A stretch of DNA of 64,000 nt, taken from an uncultured Psychrobacter sp. (GTDB taxonomy: Bacteria > Pseudomonadota > Gammaproteobacteria > Pseudomonadales > Moraxellaceae). This document shows positions 8,553 through 18,563 of the stretch, piece by piece. The notes beneath the pieces were generated by a model. The model ran no database searches, was not told the origin of the DNA, and saw nothing but the letters and a program-made list of their open reading frames with translations. The translations under genes were made by a program, and so were the position numbers. Where the stretch lies: assembly GCA_947501045.1 (NCBI GenBank), contig CANMUI010000008.1, positions 1 through 64,000 of the forward strand, in the 5' to 3' direction. The first letter of the stretch is position 1. Every line of letters starts with the position of its first letter.

Positions 8553-9911
8553 ATGAGCCAAAATAGTAGTGCGCCGACATCGACGAATACTCAAACTACG
8601 CCAAAACAGCATCGTAAACCTCCTCATAATGAGCGCTCTGATGAGATGCGTGTAGTCGTTACTGGTATGGGCGCCGTTACTCCATTAGGGCTAGATGTCG
8701 AGACTACATGGACCCGACTGCTAAATGGCGAAAGTGGCATCGCTCCCATTTCCCACTTCGATGCTAGCGACTACCGTGCCCAAATTGCTGGGGTGGTCAA
8801 AGACTTTGATGCCAAGCAATACATGAGTGCCAAAGAGGTACGTCGTTATGATGAGTTTATTCATTACGGGTTGGCGGCAGCTTCAATGGCGCTCTGTGAC
8901 GCAGGGTTTACTGAAGAGGTGAGCGCCGCTGATGCGCCTGTACAACATGTAGACTCCGAACGCATTGGCGTTATTTTAGGCTCAGGTATCGGCGGTATCC
9001 AAACTATTGAAGACAATAATGCAACCTTACGCGAGCAAGGTGCGAAAAAAGTATCGCCATTTGTCGTGCCAGGCTCTATTGCTAATATGGCAGCAGGTTT
9101 GGTGGCGATCAAACATGATATTAAAGGTCCTAATCTGACCGCTGCTACAGCTTGTACCACAGGTACCCACGCTATTGGTCTAGCTGCACGACTCATCGCT
9201 TATGGTGACGCCGATGTCATGCTGGCTGGTGGTACTGAAAAAGGCTCAAGTCCATTAGGTTTAGCAGGTTTTGGCTCTATGCATGCGCTGTCTACACGTA
9301 ACGATGAGCCGACCAAAGCGTCGCGCCCCTTTGATAAAGATCGTGATGGTTTTGTATTGGGTGACGGTGCAGGCGTAATCGTACTTGAGAGCTTGGCTCA
9401 TGCCAAAGCGCGCGGAGCAAAAATTATAGCGGAGCTGGTAGGCTTTGGTATGAGCGCTGATGCTGGTCACATTACTGCGCCGCCAAAAGATGGTAACGGT
9501 GCGCTGCGAGCCATGAAAAATGCTCTGGATGATGCGGGTATTGATCCCTCTGCCGTCGGTTATGTCAATGCGCATGGTACTAGTACGCCGGCAGGCGATG
9601 TCGCAGAATCAATAGCGATTGAAACTTTATTTGACTCTATTAAAGATAGAATTTTAGTCAGCTCCACCAAATCTATGACTGGGCATTTAATGGGAGCCGC
9701 AGGCGGTATTGAGGCCATCTTTACGGTGTTGGCTCTACAGCATCAACATGTACCGCCAACGATAAATCTGGATAATGTTGAAGATGACTGCAATCTAGAT
9801 TATGTCGCTAACGAATCGCGTCAGGTTGACGACTTAAATTATGCCATATCAAATAGTTTTGGCTTTGGTGGTACCAACGGCTCATTAGTATTTGCGCGCT
9901 GGTCACAATAA
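8553..9911 (+). CDS. fabF: Beta-ketoacyl-ACP synthase II
   Basis: Condensing enzyme of fatty-acid elongation, joining malonyl-ACP to acyl-ACP in the cytosol. The thiolase-fold Cys-His-His triad is visible: Cys in TAATACTTGTHAIG, His in NAHGTSTPAGD and His in STKSMTGHLMGAAGG. The family start MRVVVTGMGAVTPLG lies about 31 residues in, so a Ser/Thr/Gln/His-rich N-terminal extension is present if the ATG at 8553 (AGGA upstream) is used. The ATG at 8646 would give the standard ~420-residue form. No acpP or fabG is adjacent. A strong terminator follows at 10008-10045. Confidence 0.94.
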   Translation: MSQNSSAPTSTNTQTTPKQHRKPPHNERSDEMRVVVTGMGAVTPLGLDVETTWTRLLNGESGIAPISHFDASDYRAQIAGVVKDFDAKQYMSAKEVRRYDEFIHYGLAAASMALCDAGFTEEVSAADAPVQHVDSERIGVILGSGIGGIQTIEDNNATLREQGAKKVSPFVVPGSIANMAAGLVAIKHDIKGPNLTAATACTTGTHAIGLAARLIAYGDADVMLAGGTEKGSSPLGLAGFGSMHALSTRNDEPTKASRPFDKDRDGFVLGDGAGVIVLESLAHAKARGAKIIAELVGFGMSADAGHITAPPKDGNGALRAMKNALDDAGIDPSAVGYVNAHGTSTPAGDVAESIAIETLFDSIKDRILVSSTKSMTGHLMGAAGGIEAIFTVLALQHQHVPPTINLDNVEDDCNLDYVANESRQVDDLNYAISNSFGFGGTNGSLVFARWSQ

Positions 9912-10007
9912 ATCAAGGCTGACTGGTTAACTTATAAAGTCATACAAAATCTGAAAAGCTATTAGCTTGATATTAATATTAGCTTAAATAGGCTTGTCCC
10001 CTTGCAG

Positions 10008-10045
10008 CCCCTTATCGTATTTGCGTATGATAAGGGGTAATTTTT
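10008..10045 (+). terminator. Intrinsic terminator after fabF
   Basis: A perfect 9-base-pair stem CCCCTTATC/GATAAGGGG with a 12-base loop, followed by TAATTTTT. It lies about 97 bases past the fabF stop and just ahead of the next gene. Confidence 0.85.
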
Positions 10046-10066
10046 AGAACCTTTATGGAAAATTCT

Positions 10067-10813
10067 ATGTCAAGCTATTCTTTTTCGCATCAATTTTATC
10101 AGCGTTGGACACAGGCGCCAGAACCAATACGTGCCGCTATTGTGCAAGAATTGACGGATATTACCACCTTACTACAGACGGACACCCCTTTTGAGGAGTT
10201 CGTCTTTAGTACCCATGACTTAGATGCCCATCTTGACGATCTTTATGCTGCTTATCAGAAGCAACAAGCTGCTGCTAAAGAGATTGCTGATAAACAAGCC
10301 GCTCTACGGATAGCAGCCGAGAAACAACAAGCTGAAGAAAAGCTAGCTGCTGAAAAAGAGGCACGTGCCAAGGCCGAGGCGCAGCGGCAAGAGGAAAAAG
10401 CACAACAAGAAAAAGAGACCGCAGCGCAAAAAGAGAGAGACAGCATTAGTGACACGGTAGCAGAAGCCACTGATGCAGCTAATATAGACAGTAAAGCTGA
10501 CGATGATAGCAAAAACCAAGTCGATGACAGCGCTAGAGCTACTACTGATACGGCAGATCGTGCTTCTGAAACCACAATTGTTAAACCCAAAAAGGGCGCA
10601 GCGATTGACCTATCTCTTAAAGATCCAGTGGTAAACGCCGCTCATGAAGACTTGATTCACGAGCTTGAGATGCATGTCGACGATTATTTAAGTGAGCAGA
10701 TGATGCAGATATCTGAAGACTTAAAATCATGGCTACGCGCTGAGGTGAGTCGGCAACTCAATGAGTCAGCGGCAAAAAATAAAGCTGCTGATGATAATGC
10801 CAAAGAGTCGTAA
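10067..10813 (+). CDS. Hypothetical coiled-coil protein
   Basis: A 248-residue protein, unrecognised. Residues 1-65 look globular (HQFYQRWTQAPEPIRAAIVQEL...). Residues 65-125 are an Ala/Glu/Lys/Gln-rich run with a strong coiled-coil pattern. An acidic Ser/Thr/Asp linker follows, and the last ~70 residues are helical (AAHEDLIHELEMHVDDYLSEQM). There is no signal peptide or membrane span, so it is probably cytosolic. The ATG at 10067 has GGAAAA at suitable spacing; an in-frame ATG at 10055 would add four residues. It is closed on both sides by terminators, so it is monocistronic. Confidence 0.75.
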   Translation: MSSYSFSHQFYQRWTQAPEPIRAAIVQELTDITTLLQTDTPFEEFVFSTHDLDAHLDDLYAAYQKQQAAAKEIADKQAALRIAAEKQQAEEKLAAEKEARAKAEAQRQEEKAQQEKETAAQKERDSISDTVAEATDAANIDSKADDDSKNQVDDSARATTDTADRASETTIVKPKKGAAIDLSLKDPVVNAAHEDLIHELEMHVDDYLSEQMMQISEDLKSWLRAEVSRQLNESAAKNKAADDNAKES

Positions 10814-10850
10814 ATAATATTACCAATAAATACTTTGCTAAAAGCCACTA

Positions 10851-10885
10851 AAAAAGTCCAGTAAAATTGTTTTACTGGACTTTTT
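10851..10885. terminator. Bidirectional intrinsic terminator
   Basis: A perfect 16-base-pair stem AAAAAGTCCAGTAAAA/TTTTACTGGACTTTTT with a 3-base loop lies between two convergent genes. The A and T runs at its ends let it act in both directions. Confidence 0.92.
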
Positions 10886-10914
10886 GCGTTATACCGATAG
10901 CTATACAAATAGGT

Positions 10915-12732
10915 TTAGATGGCTTGTGTACGCTCAGTGAGCCAATCAAGCGCAGCCCCTTCAACGCGATCATTTAGCTCGTCATATACTTTACCATGAT
11001 AATCGTTTAGCCAGTCAATCTCGACTTGGTTCAGTAACGTCTTATCAATTAAACGGGTATCGATAGGGCAATAAGTGACGGTCTCAAAGTACAGATAATC
11101 ACCAAACTCCGTCTCACTTGGATTAACAACAGGCTGGTTCACCACTAAGTTTTCAATACGGACACCCCATCTACCTTCGCGGTATAGTCCTGGCTCATTG
11201 CTTGAGATCATACCTTCTTTCATCGCCCGCTCTTTGGGAGTGCTGGCACTATAAGCAATCACTTGCGGTCCTTCATGAACATTCAAGAAGTAACCCACGC
11301 CGTGGCCGGTACCGTGACCATAGTCCATTTGTGCCTGCCACAACGGTGCACGGCAAATGGCATCAATTAAAGGTGAGGCAATACCGTCAGGGAAGTTGGC
11401 ACGGGCCAGCGCAATATGAGCTTTTAGCACCGTAGTAAAATCGCGTTTTTGCTCCGCTGTGACTTGTCCAATACCAACGACGCGAGTGATATCAGTCGTA
11501 CCATTTTGATACTGAGCGCCTGAATCAATAAGCAATAGCCCGCCGTCGCCATTTCTAACTTCTAAATAACTAAACTTCTCTGGAGTAGCACGATAATGCG
11601 GCAATGCACCATTTGCATTAAAGCCTGCAATGGTTGGAAAACTTGGCGAGATATAGTTTGGTTGCTGACTGCGTACTTCAATGAGCATACTATCAACGTC
11701 CAGCTCGCTCAAACGCTCACCATCGGCTAAGCGCTTTTCAAACTCAGCAAAAAACTCACTTAACGCCGCCCCGTCTTGACGCATAGCTTCACGCACGTGC
11801 TCAATATCAGTCTCAGATTTGACTGATTTTAACAAAGTGCTAGGGGCTATTTGCTCAATAAAACCAACGTCATCAGCCATTTTTGATAGGGTACCAACTG
11901 CTACCTTATTTGGGTCTAATAATAGTATATCCTCAGGTGTAAGCTCTCCTAAAGCATCCTGTACCGCGTCGTAATCAGCAAGCGTAATGCCACTGTCTTT
12001 TAGACTTTGCTCAATATCACGACTGACTTTATCATTATCGACAAACAACATTGCTTTATCATTATCGATCAGCATATGTGCTAAAAATATCGGGTTATAA
12101 TCAACGTCTGCACCGCGCAAATTAGTCAACCAAGCAATATCATCTAGGCTCGATAACAGATGATGCGTGGCGCCTGCCTCCGCCATACCTTCGCGCACCG
12201 CTTTGAGCTTCGATGCCGCAGATTGCGATACAAACTTGTCGTCGTGTTCATACAACGCAGCCGTTGGTAATTCAGGGCGATCGCTCCAGATATCCGTCAA
12301 AACATCACGATCAGTGATCAAAGTAATATCATTCTCATCAAAAGCATCTAACAGACGATCTTGTTCAGCGATAGACAATACATTGCCATCGACCGCTACG
12401 CTATCGCCCTCGCTTAAATGCTCACTTAACCAATCAATGTGATTAGGCTTGCCCGGAGCTAGCTTTTGCAGGTCAATACCTGTATCTGCTAATTGCTCAC
12501 CGGCATGCACCCAATAACGGCTATCCGTCCACAGTCCAGCGAAATCAGCGGTAACCACTAAAGTACCCACTGAACCGGTAAACCCTGATAACCATAAGCG
12601 CGCTTGCCAATACTCTGGAAGATACTCAGATAAATGCGGATCAGCAGAAGGCACAATAATCGCTGTTAAATCTTGTGTAGCTAGTGCTTGGCGTAAGCGC
12701 TCGATACGCTCATGAATGATTTGTTTATTCAT
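10915..12732 (-). CDS. Aminopeptidase P family protein (M24B)
   Basis: A cytosolic metalloaminopeptidase expected to remove N-terminal residues preceding proline. The 605-residue length fits the large form with two creatinase-type N-terminal domains and a C-terminal pita-bread M24 domain. The metal ligands are visible: Asp in LLIDSGAQYQNGTTDITR, His in YGHGTGHGVGYFLNVHEGP, and Glu in SSNEPGLYREGRWGVRIEN. The family name pepP is often given, but E. coli PepP is a shorter protein, so no symbol is assigned. It lies 256 bases downstream of the POT peptide transporter on the same strand, which fits use of imported peptides. Confidence 0.93.
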   Translation of the reverse strand: MNKQIIHERIERLRQALATQDLTAIIVPSADPHLSEYLPEYWQARLWLSGFTGSVGTLVVTADFAGLWTDSRYWVHAGEQLADTGIDLQKLAPGKPNHIDWLSEHLSEGDSVAVDGNVLSIAEQDRLLDAFDENDITLITDRDVLTDIWSDRPELPTAALYEHDDKFVSQSAASKLKAVREGMAEAGATHHLLSSLDDIAWLTNLRGADVDYNPIFLAHMLIDNDKAMLFVDNDKVSRDIEQSLKDSGITLADYDAVQDALGELTPEDILLLDPNKVAVGTLSKMADDVGFIEQIAPSTLLKSVKSETDIEHVREAMRQDGAALSEFFAEFEKRLADGERLSELDVDSMLIEVRSQQPNYISPSFPTIAGFNANGALPHYRATPEKFSYLEVRNGDGGLLLIDSGAQYQNGTTDITRVVGIGQVTAEQKRDFTTVLKAHIALARANFPDGIASPLIDAICRAPLWQAQMDYGHGTGHGVGYFLNVHEGPQVIAYSASTPKERAMKEGMISSNEPGLYREGRWGVRIENLVVNQPVVNPSETEFGDYLYFETVTYCPIDTRLIDKTLLNQVEIDWLNDYHGKVYDELNDRVEGAALDWLTERTQAI

Positions 12733-12988
12733 TATATTATTCCTTTTATATTTAGAGCTGTTTTACTGAGGTCTGTCAAAGCAGACAACTTTGAATTGAT
12801 ATTAATTACCTTGATAAATAGGGTGAATTGAATGCTATTAGAGTGTTATTAGGGGTAGATGATGAGCTTTCAACAAAGTCATAAAATATCTTTTTGGATT
12901 ATTTTGGACTATAACGTATTACCAACAGTAATTGGCAATACGTTTCGTTGTGCAGTACTGGTAAGACTTATATCTAAGCAGGTTATTT

Positions 12989-14551
12989 CTAAGTGCTTTG
13001 ATCTGCATGTTCACTCTTTTTAAGCATACTGTTGATGGGTTTTGCCAAAACTAATAACACTACAGCCGTACCAACCAAGAAGAGCATCATAGTGGTAAAT
13101 AAACCGGGTAATGCTTCAATCTTGTCCGCTGACACAAAACCGCCAAAAAAAGCAGCAACTAAATTACCCATCGCGATTGAAGCGAAAAATAGCCCCATCA
13201 TCTGTCCTTGCATCCCTTTTGGAGCAAGCTTAGTCATTGACGACAAGCCAACAGGACTAAGCGCCAGCTCACCCAATGTCAATAATAAAAGACTACCGAC
13301 TAGCCATAGAGGAGAAGCCAAGCCCCCATCATTGGTTAGGATACTTTTTGAGGCAAAAATCATCAGGCCAAAACCTGCTGCTGCCAAGAGCATACCCAAA
13401 GCAAACTTGACCATGCTATTGGGCTCAATTCCTCTATTGCCAAGCTTCACCCATATAATACTGACAATTGGCGCGAGTATTAAAATAAATAAAGGGTTTA
13501 GCGATTGGAACCAAATGCTAGGGACTTGAAAACCCAAAACATCTAGATCGGTATAATTATCGGCAAATAAATTAAAAGAGGTAGGCTGCTGCTCAAAGCT
13601 TGACCAAAACAGCGTCGAGCCGATAATTAGTATGAAACAAGTTAGCAAACGCAGCTTATCTGTCTTATCAAACCTCGGTAAGACAAACAATATGGCAAAA
13701 TACAGGACAACCACAGCGGCGATGATGTAAGTCATATACGTCACCACGATCTCAGGATTAAACGGCATAATACCAGCGGCAACCAAGATAACTACGGCAG
13801 CCAGTAAAGCTAAGAATCCAGTAACCCAGCGACCTATATTTGTATGATTGTCATTGGCGTGCTCCCACTCAGGCGTGATATTTTTGGTTTGGGCATAATG
13901 CGTTAGCGTCTTTTGAGCTGAGAAGCGATAAATAAGCAGCGACACTAGCATACCCAAACCACCGACCCCAAAGCCGATATGCCACATGCCTTGTTCTTTG
14001 AACACGCCCACAATAAGCGCTGCTAATAACGCGCCGATATTGATACCCATATAAAATATCGTAAAACCACTATCGCGGCGTACGTCACCTTCAGGATACA
14101 GCGCGCCGACCATCACTGAGATACAGGTTTTAAAGAGCCCTGAGCCCATGACAATACACATAAGACCTACGAAAAATAGCGTCATGCCAAATATCGCAGA
14201 GAGTGCAATGCAAAGGTGGCCAAGCGCAATAATGATACTACCCCACCACAGTGCCCGCTCTTGGCCAAGCCAATTGTCCGCCAGCCAGCCGCCGGGAACA
14301 GCCGCCAAATATAATGACCCTGCAAAGATACCATAGATGGCTGAAGCTCTGGTTTCGGTAAACCCAAAACCACCATCTGCCACGGCTGCAACCATAAATA
14401 GTACTAATAGGGGACGAATACTATAATAAGAAAACCGCTCCCACATCTCGGTAAAAAACAATGGACGTAGTGGTTTAGGATGTCCCATAAACCCATTATC
14501 TAATGCTTCAATCTCAGCGGCACTCGCCTGCGCTTTTGGTTCTGTGCTCAT
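12989..14551 (-). CDS. Proton-dependent oligopeptide transporter (POT/PTR2 family)
   Basis: An inner-membrane symporter for di- and tripeptides driven by protons. The 520-residue length and about 12-14 hydrophobic segments fit the bacterial POT family. The ExxERFxYY motif (EMWERFSYYSIRPLL, about residues 34-48) is intact, as is the signature GALYPEGDVRRDSGFTIFYM region after the fourth helix. Its neighbour, an aminopeptidase P, lies downstream on the same strand. Upstream, about 310 bases separate it from an unrelated small membrane protein. Substrate range cannot be inferred. Confidence 0.94.
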   Translation of the reverse strand: MSTEPKAQASAAEIEALDNGFMGHPKPLRPLFFTEMWERFSYYSIRPLLVLFMVAAVADGGFGFTETRASAIYGIFAGSLYLAAVPGGWLADNWLGQERALWWGSIIIALGHLCIALSAIFGMTLFFVGLMCIVMGSGLFKTCISVMVGALYPEGDVRRDSGFTIFYMGINIGALLAALIVGVFKEQGMWHIGFGVGGLGMLVSLLIYRFSAQKTLTHYAQTKNITPEWEHANDNHTNIGRWVTGFLALLAAVVILVAAGIMPFNPEIVVTYMTYIIAAVVVLYFAILFVLPRFDKTDKLRLLTCFILIIGSTLFWSSFEQQPTSFNLFADNYTDLDVLGFQVPSIWFQSLNPLFILILAPIVSIIWVKLGNRGIEPNSMVKFALGMLLAAAGFGLMIFASKSILTNDGGLASPLWLVGSLLLLTLGELALSPVGLSSMTKLAPKGMQGQMMGLFFASIAMGNLVAAFFGGFVSADKIEALPGLFTTMMLFLVGTAVVLLVLAKPINSMLKKSEHADQST

Positions 14552-14861
14552 AGACTTATTCCTTTATTCAAGACTGCTTGTTTTTCAAGGTTGTTTAATT
14601 ACGTCAATATAAATGCGACTAAGTCGTCAATTATGAGGATAGACAGTCATATAAGCGCATTATTGTTTCATTAGATTAAATACAAGTAAAGAGAAACACA
14701 GTTCATTCATTACAGCTCAACTGTAAAAACGGACAAAAAAAAGCACCAACTATTAAAAATAATAAGTTGATGCTATGACTAGTAATACTAACAGTCTGTC
14801 ATTTTAGAAAATAACATTAACTGCAGGTCAAATAAGAAGACATTTTAAACTGTAGTTGTTA
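14552..14861. other. Intergenic region upstream of POT transporter
   Basis: A 310-base AT-rich gap. It holds the terminator of the upstream minus-strand gene at 14735-14774 and presumably the transporter promoter. I see no gene in it. Confidence 0.6.
14735..14774 (-). terminator. Intrinsic terminator
   Basis: Read on the minus strand, AGCATCAACTTATT pairs with AATAGTTGGTGCT (one wobble, one bulge) and is followed by eight T. It lies about 90 bases past the stop of the single-span protein gene. Confidence 0.85.
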
Positions 14862-15329
14862 TTACTGAGTAGTAGCGGGTTCAGTGCCTTCTGCATCACC
14901 ATCTGCCTGCTCAGCGCTCAATTCAGTTTCATCGACAGCTGCCTGATCAACCGTGCCATCGGCAGTTGCAGTCGCTGAACCGGTAGCTACTACTGCATCA
15001 CCTGTCTCAGGAGCAGGGGTAACGGTCGCATCAGCGGCCGTATCAGTACTCGTGGCACCAACTGTAGCAGCTTCAGTAGTATCGGAAGTAGTGTCAGCAC
15101 TGTCTGTAGCTGGAGCAGCATCTTCTACTACAACGTCCTCTGCTACAACATCTTCTGCTTGCTCAGCTGCTGCCGACGCTTCTGTAGTCTCAGCGGTAAT
15201 ATGTTCACCAGCTGGGCGTAAAAAAGCTGAAATACCAATAAGTAAGACGATACCTAAAAATAAGGCAACGCCGCCCAAGGCAAATAGCAACTCTTTTTTT
15301 GGATTATTTTCGACAACATGTTCTGACAT
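14862..15329 (-). CDS. Single-pass membrane protein with low-complexity acidic tail
   Basis: A 155-residue protein of unknown function. It has a short polar N-terminus, one hydrophobic helix at about residues 14-36 (LLFALGGVALFLGIVLLIG), then about 115 residues made almost only of Ala, Thr, Glu, Asp, Val and Ser. The topology suggests a membrane anchor with a disordered acidic domain, probably periplasmic. It follows a GGTGGGTAGG ribosome-binding region, lies between lnt and the POT transporter on the same strand, and ends in its own terminator. Low complexity prevents a family call. Confidence 0.7.
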   Translation of the reverse strand: MSEHVVENNPKKELLFALGGVALFLGIVLLIGISAFLRPAGEHITAETTEASAAAEQAEDVVAEDVVVEDAAPATDSADTTSDTTEAATVGATSTDTAADATVTPAPETGDAVVATGSATATADGTVDQAAVDETELSAEQADGDAEGTEPATTQ

Positions 15330-15438
15330 ACCCTACCCACCTTGCACAAGAATATTTAGAAATTTAACCTATTATATCGCAATTTATCTCAATTTGTGAA
15401 AACCCTTAACGATTTAAAGGGCTTATTGTTGGCATTTT

Positions 15439-17043
15439 TTATCTGCCTCTTTTGCCTGCCGCTTTACTTGAATGTTTTACAATACTTGCAGTACTTTCAC
15501 GCTTACCTAAATAGCTTAGCAATAATAACAGAGCAATGATAACTAGCAGCGGATAATGACCGAAACGCATAAAGGGCGTATTGCCAACCCGAGCTTGAAG
15601 CTCACCGCGCAGTACCGTACGCTCAAACTGCGGCGCACGCTTGACGATACGACCCTTATGATCAATGATCGCGGTCACGCCAGTATTGGTGGCGCGCATA
15701 AACCAACGACCGTTCTCTAATGCGCGCATTTGTACCATTTGTAAATGCTGCAGCGGACCTGCCGAGGTGCCAAACCAAGCATCATTGGAGATGGTCAATA
15801 AAAAGTCCGTACCGATAGCGTTTTTACGTGTTGTATTAGGATAGGCTACCTCGTAACAAATCGCTGAGCCCAGATTATGACCACGCACCCGTAATGGCAA
15901 TTGCTGATCGCTACCTTGACTGTAGCTCATAATATCTTGGCTACCGGCTAAATTTGGCAAAATATCGAGCACGCCTTCAAAGGGAATGTATTCACCAAAC
16001 GGCACCAAACGCTGCTTTTTATACAAGCCTTCAGCCTCGCTACCTAAAGCAATGACACTGTTATAAAACGGCGGATATTTATCGGTACTAGGGTCAAATG
16101 CCGCTTCATCTTTATAAGGAATACCAGTCACCCATGTGGTATCGGTCTCCTCAGCCATTTTCACCATCTCATTAATAAAACCCAGCGCTTCGGTCTGAAA
16201 CATAGGGATCGACGATTCAGGCCAGACCACGATATCACGACCCCATTCGCTACGGGTTAGAGTTGCATATATCTTTAGCGTCTCTACCTGATATTCAGTT
16301 AGCCATTTTAGATCTTGTGGAATATTACCTTGAATCAAAGACACGGATAAATCAGGCGTACCTTTCGGTTTGGTCCACTGCGGATTGATTAGCCACAGCG
16401 CTACGCTAATGGTTAACAGCACACCTGAGGCAATAGCATAACCTACACGTCGGCGTAACAGCTCTATTAAACTTGCAGCTGTTAACACTGCCACAAATGA
16501 CACCGCAAACACGCCAGCGACGGGCGCTAAGGAGGATAGCCAATACTGTTCAGTAAATGCGTATCCGACGAACAACCACGGAAAACCGGTAAATAGCCAA
16601 GTTTTTAGCCACTCTTGGAGTATCCACAGCGCTGCAAACGCAAACGGCTGCCGCCCTACTAGCTTATTAAAGATTAAGGCTAAAAAACCATGAAACAGCC
16701 CCATTCCTAACCCCATAATGGCAATCATAAGTAGTGCCAGCCATGCTGGAGTACCACCATAAGTATGGATAGAGGTGTATAACCAAAACGCACCCACGCA
16801 CCATAGCCCTGCGCCGTAAGCTTCACCGATGATAAACGCACGCTTGCCACTCATTTTTGGCAATAGTAGCGCATACAAGATAGCAGGCGATACTACTGCA
16901 AGAGGCCAGAAACCATAAGGCGCAAGAGCGAATAAAAATATGGCACCAGCAAGCCAAGCGATCAAAATAGTCAATACAAGGGGTAAACGTTTAGGCTTAG
17001 CAGGGTTTAAACGCTTTTGTAAATCATGAGTAGACAGGCGCAT
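15439..17043 (-). CDS. lnt: Apolipoprotein N-acyltransferase
   Basis: An inner-membrane enzyme that adds the third acyl chain to the N-terminal Cys of lipoproteins, the last step of lipoprotein maturation. The 534-residue protein has several N-terminal membrane helices and a periplasmic nitrilase-like domain. The catalytic triad is visible: Glu in VVWPESSIPMF, Lys in LYKKQRLVPFGEYIP, Cys in GSAICYEVAYP. A final helix lies near the C-terminus. The corC-like gene upstream on the same strand is often its operon partner, but here 322 bases and a terminator separate them. lgt, the first step of the pathway, is at 62959. Confidence 0.96.
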   Translation of the reverse strand: MRLSTHDLQKRLNPAKPKRLPLVLTILIAWLAGAIFLFALAPYGFWPLAVVSPAILYALLLPKMSGKRAFIIGEAYGAGLWCVGAFWLYTSIHTYGGTPAWLALLMIAIMGLGMGLFHGFLALIFNKLVGRQPFAFAALWILQEWLKTWLFTGFPWLFVGYAFTEQYWLSSLAPVAGVFAVSFVAVLTAASLIELLRRRVGYAIASGVLLTISVALWLINPQWTKPKGTPDLSVSLIQGNIPQDLKWLTEYQVETLKIYATLTRSEWGRDIVVWPESSIPMFQTEALGFINEMVKMAEETDTTWVTGIPYKDEAAFDPSTDKYPPFYNSVIALGSEAEGLYKKQRLVPFGEYIPFEGVLDILPNLAGSQDIMSYSQGSDQQLPLRVRGHNLGSAICYEVAYPNTTRKNAIGTDFLLTISNDAWFGTSAGPLQHLQMVQMRALENGRWFMRATNTGVTAIIDHKGRIVKRAPQFERTVLRGELQARVGNTPFMRFGHYPLLVIIALLLLLSYLGKRESTASIVKHSSKAAGKRGR

Positions 17044-17365
17044 AGCAATTATCCAAAATCTTATGATGTAAAGCGTTAACTTTGAGGCCCACTTTTATTC
17101 CATTCCAAGTAAAAATGATTCAGAGTAAAATAGAAACACTTACTATGAGGTAATAGTGCTATTAATAGTGCTTAAATAATAGCGCCCAAAATTAAATTCG
17201 CCTATTCAAATGCGCATATGATACCAGTCTATGCCGTTTAATGGGTAAATTTGCGTACCAAAAATACCATTCCTAAAAAACAAAAAAACACGACCGCAAT
17301 CGTGTTTTTTATTGAGCTTATTTAGCAATAATTATAACATCAATGCTATTTAACGCGTCTCTAGT
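17044..17365. other. Intergenic region between the CorC-like gene and lnt
   Basis: A 322-base gap with one clear terminator (17283-17310, downstream of the CorC-like gene). The rest should hold the lnt promoter on the minus strand. No gene is visible. Confidence 0.55.
17283..17310 (-). terminator. Intrinsic terminator after the CorC-like gene
   Basis: A perfect 11-base-pair stem AAAAAACACGA/TCGTGTTTTTT with a 6-base loop and A/T runs on both sides. It lies about 55 bases past the CorC-like stop, uncoupling that gene from lnt. Confidence 0.88.
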
Positions 17366-18265
17366 CTAGTGGCTACCTATTAATAAACGCTGCTCAGGAG
17401 TAGTTTTGGTCAGCTCTAGCTTTTGAATAAAGCGTCCTTCTACGTCAACCACTTTGATCTCCCAATCATCTATCTGCACGCTCTCTCCTTCAAGATCGCC
17501 CACGTAGCCTAGAGTCTGCATAACCAAACCGCCCATCGTATCGACATCGGTGTCATCAAAATGGGAACCGAGCTCGTCATTACAATCTTCAATCACAGTA
17601 GATGCTTGCACCTGCCAAGTATTAGGTTTCTCTGGATGAGCAACGATGTTATTAATGTCACTGTCTTCATCGAAGTCATCATGCTCATCAACGATGTCAC
17701 CGACGATCTCCTCGAGCAAATCCTCCATAGTAACCACGCCGCCAAAATTTCCAAACTCATCAACGACAATAGCCATATGCACTTGAGTCTGCTGCAATGA
17801 GCGTAGCAAAGTATCAGAACGCGCGGACTCACTAATATATAAGGGCTGGCGTACTAAGTCTTTTAGGCGTTTGCTACCAATCTTTTCTTCTTGGCCACGC
17901 ACCATATGCACCAAAATAGGAATCAAGTCCTTGGCGAGCAAAATACCGATAACAGCATCATCGTCTTGACTATCAAATACTGGATAACGTGAATGCGTGG
18001 TATCAAGGATAATATCCATCACCTCAGTGAGGCTGGTGCTTTCATGTAGACCAATGACTTGCGGGCGCGGCGTCATGATTTCACGCACTTGGGTGGCTGG
18101 CAGATCAAGCACACCCTCTAGCATATCAACAGTATCAGGCTCTAGGAATTGACGTGAATCTTGCACCAAGCGAATGAGCTCATCACGGGTTTCAGGGGCA
18201 GTCGATAGCCAGCGTTTTAAGCCGCGCATCGACCAACTACTCGGGCTAGGGGTGTCGTCAGACAT
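17366..18265 (-). CDS. corC: CorC/HlyC-type CBS-domain protein
   Basis: A 299-residue soluble protein of the CorC/YbeX group, linked in other bacteria to Mg/Co efflux and to ribosome maturation. It has two CBS domains (about residues 65-185), starting at REIMTPRPQVIGLHE, and FGGVVTMEDLLEEIVGDIVDEHD marks the end of the second. The C-terminal CorC_HlyC domain (about 210-290) contains WQVQASTVIEDCND and DTMGGLVMQTLG. No membrane domain is present. The usual ybeY-ybeX-lnt arrangement is only partly kept: lnt follows but is separated by a terminator, and no ybeY is upstream. Confidence 0.92.
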   Translation of the reverse strand: MSDDTPSPSSWSMRGLKRWLSTAPETRDELIRLVQDSRQFLEPDTVDMLEGVLDLPATQVREIMTPRPQVIGLHESTSLTEVMDIILDTTHSRYPVFDSQDDDAVIGILLAKDLIPILVHMVRGQEEKIGSKRLKDLVRQPLYISESARSDTLLRSLQQTQVHMAIVVDEFGNFGGVVTMEDLLEEIVGDIVDEHDDFDEDSDINNIVAHPEKPNTWQVQASTVIEDCNDELGSHFDDTDVDTMGGLVMQTLGYVGDLEGESVQIDDWEIKVVDVEGRFIQKLELTKTTPEQRLLIGSH

Positions 18266-18563
18266 GGTAATGTGGTTTAACCTCTTTAGTTAAGAAAAAT
18301 CTTAATTAATAAAACGAATGAATAAAAATTGAAGTAACCGTTCAAGCAACTATCATTAAGCAACTATCGAAATGCCATATAAAGATTAAAAACAATGACT
18401 AAATACGGCCTAGTCATTGCTTAGCAATTAATATACCACTCTAATTTAGTTTCACTTTATCGTAAGCCCTACAGACATTCAACGACAAATTTATGCAAAT
18501 TGTATTGTCAGTGTGTTATAAACTTTGCTATGGTCAACTTCTTTATTAACATGACTCCCTCTT

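Noticed and set aside
10255..10590. Minus-strand Ala/Ser-rich gene
   Set aside because: It is the antisense image of the coiled-coil Ala/Glu/Lys region of the plus-strand gene.
13032..13529. Plus-strand gene inside the POT transporter
   Set aside because: It lies wholly antisense to a well-supported transporter gene and shows no family features.
14953..15399. Plus-strand gene of about 148 residues
   Set aside because: It mirrors the low-complexity minus-strand gene; its Ala/Ser/Val runs follow from the other strand's repeats, and it has no ribosome-binding site.
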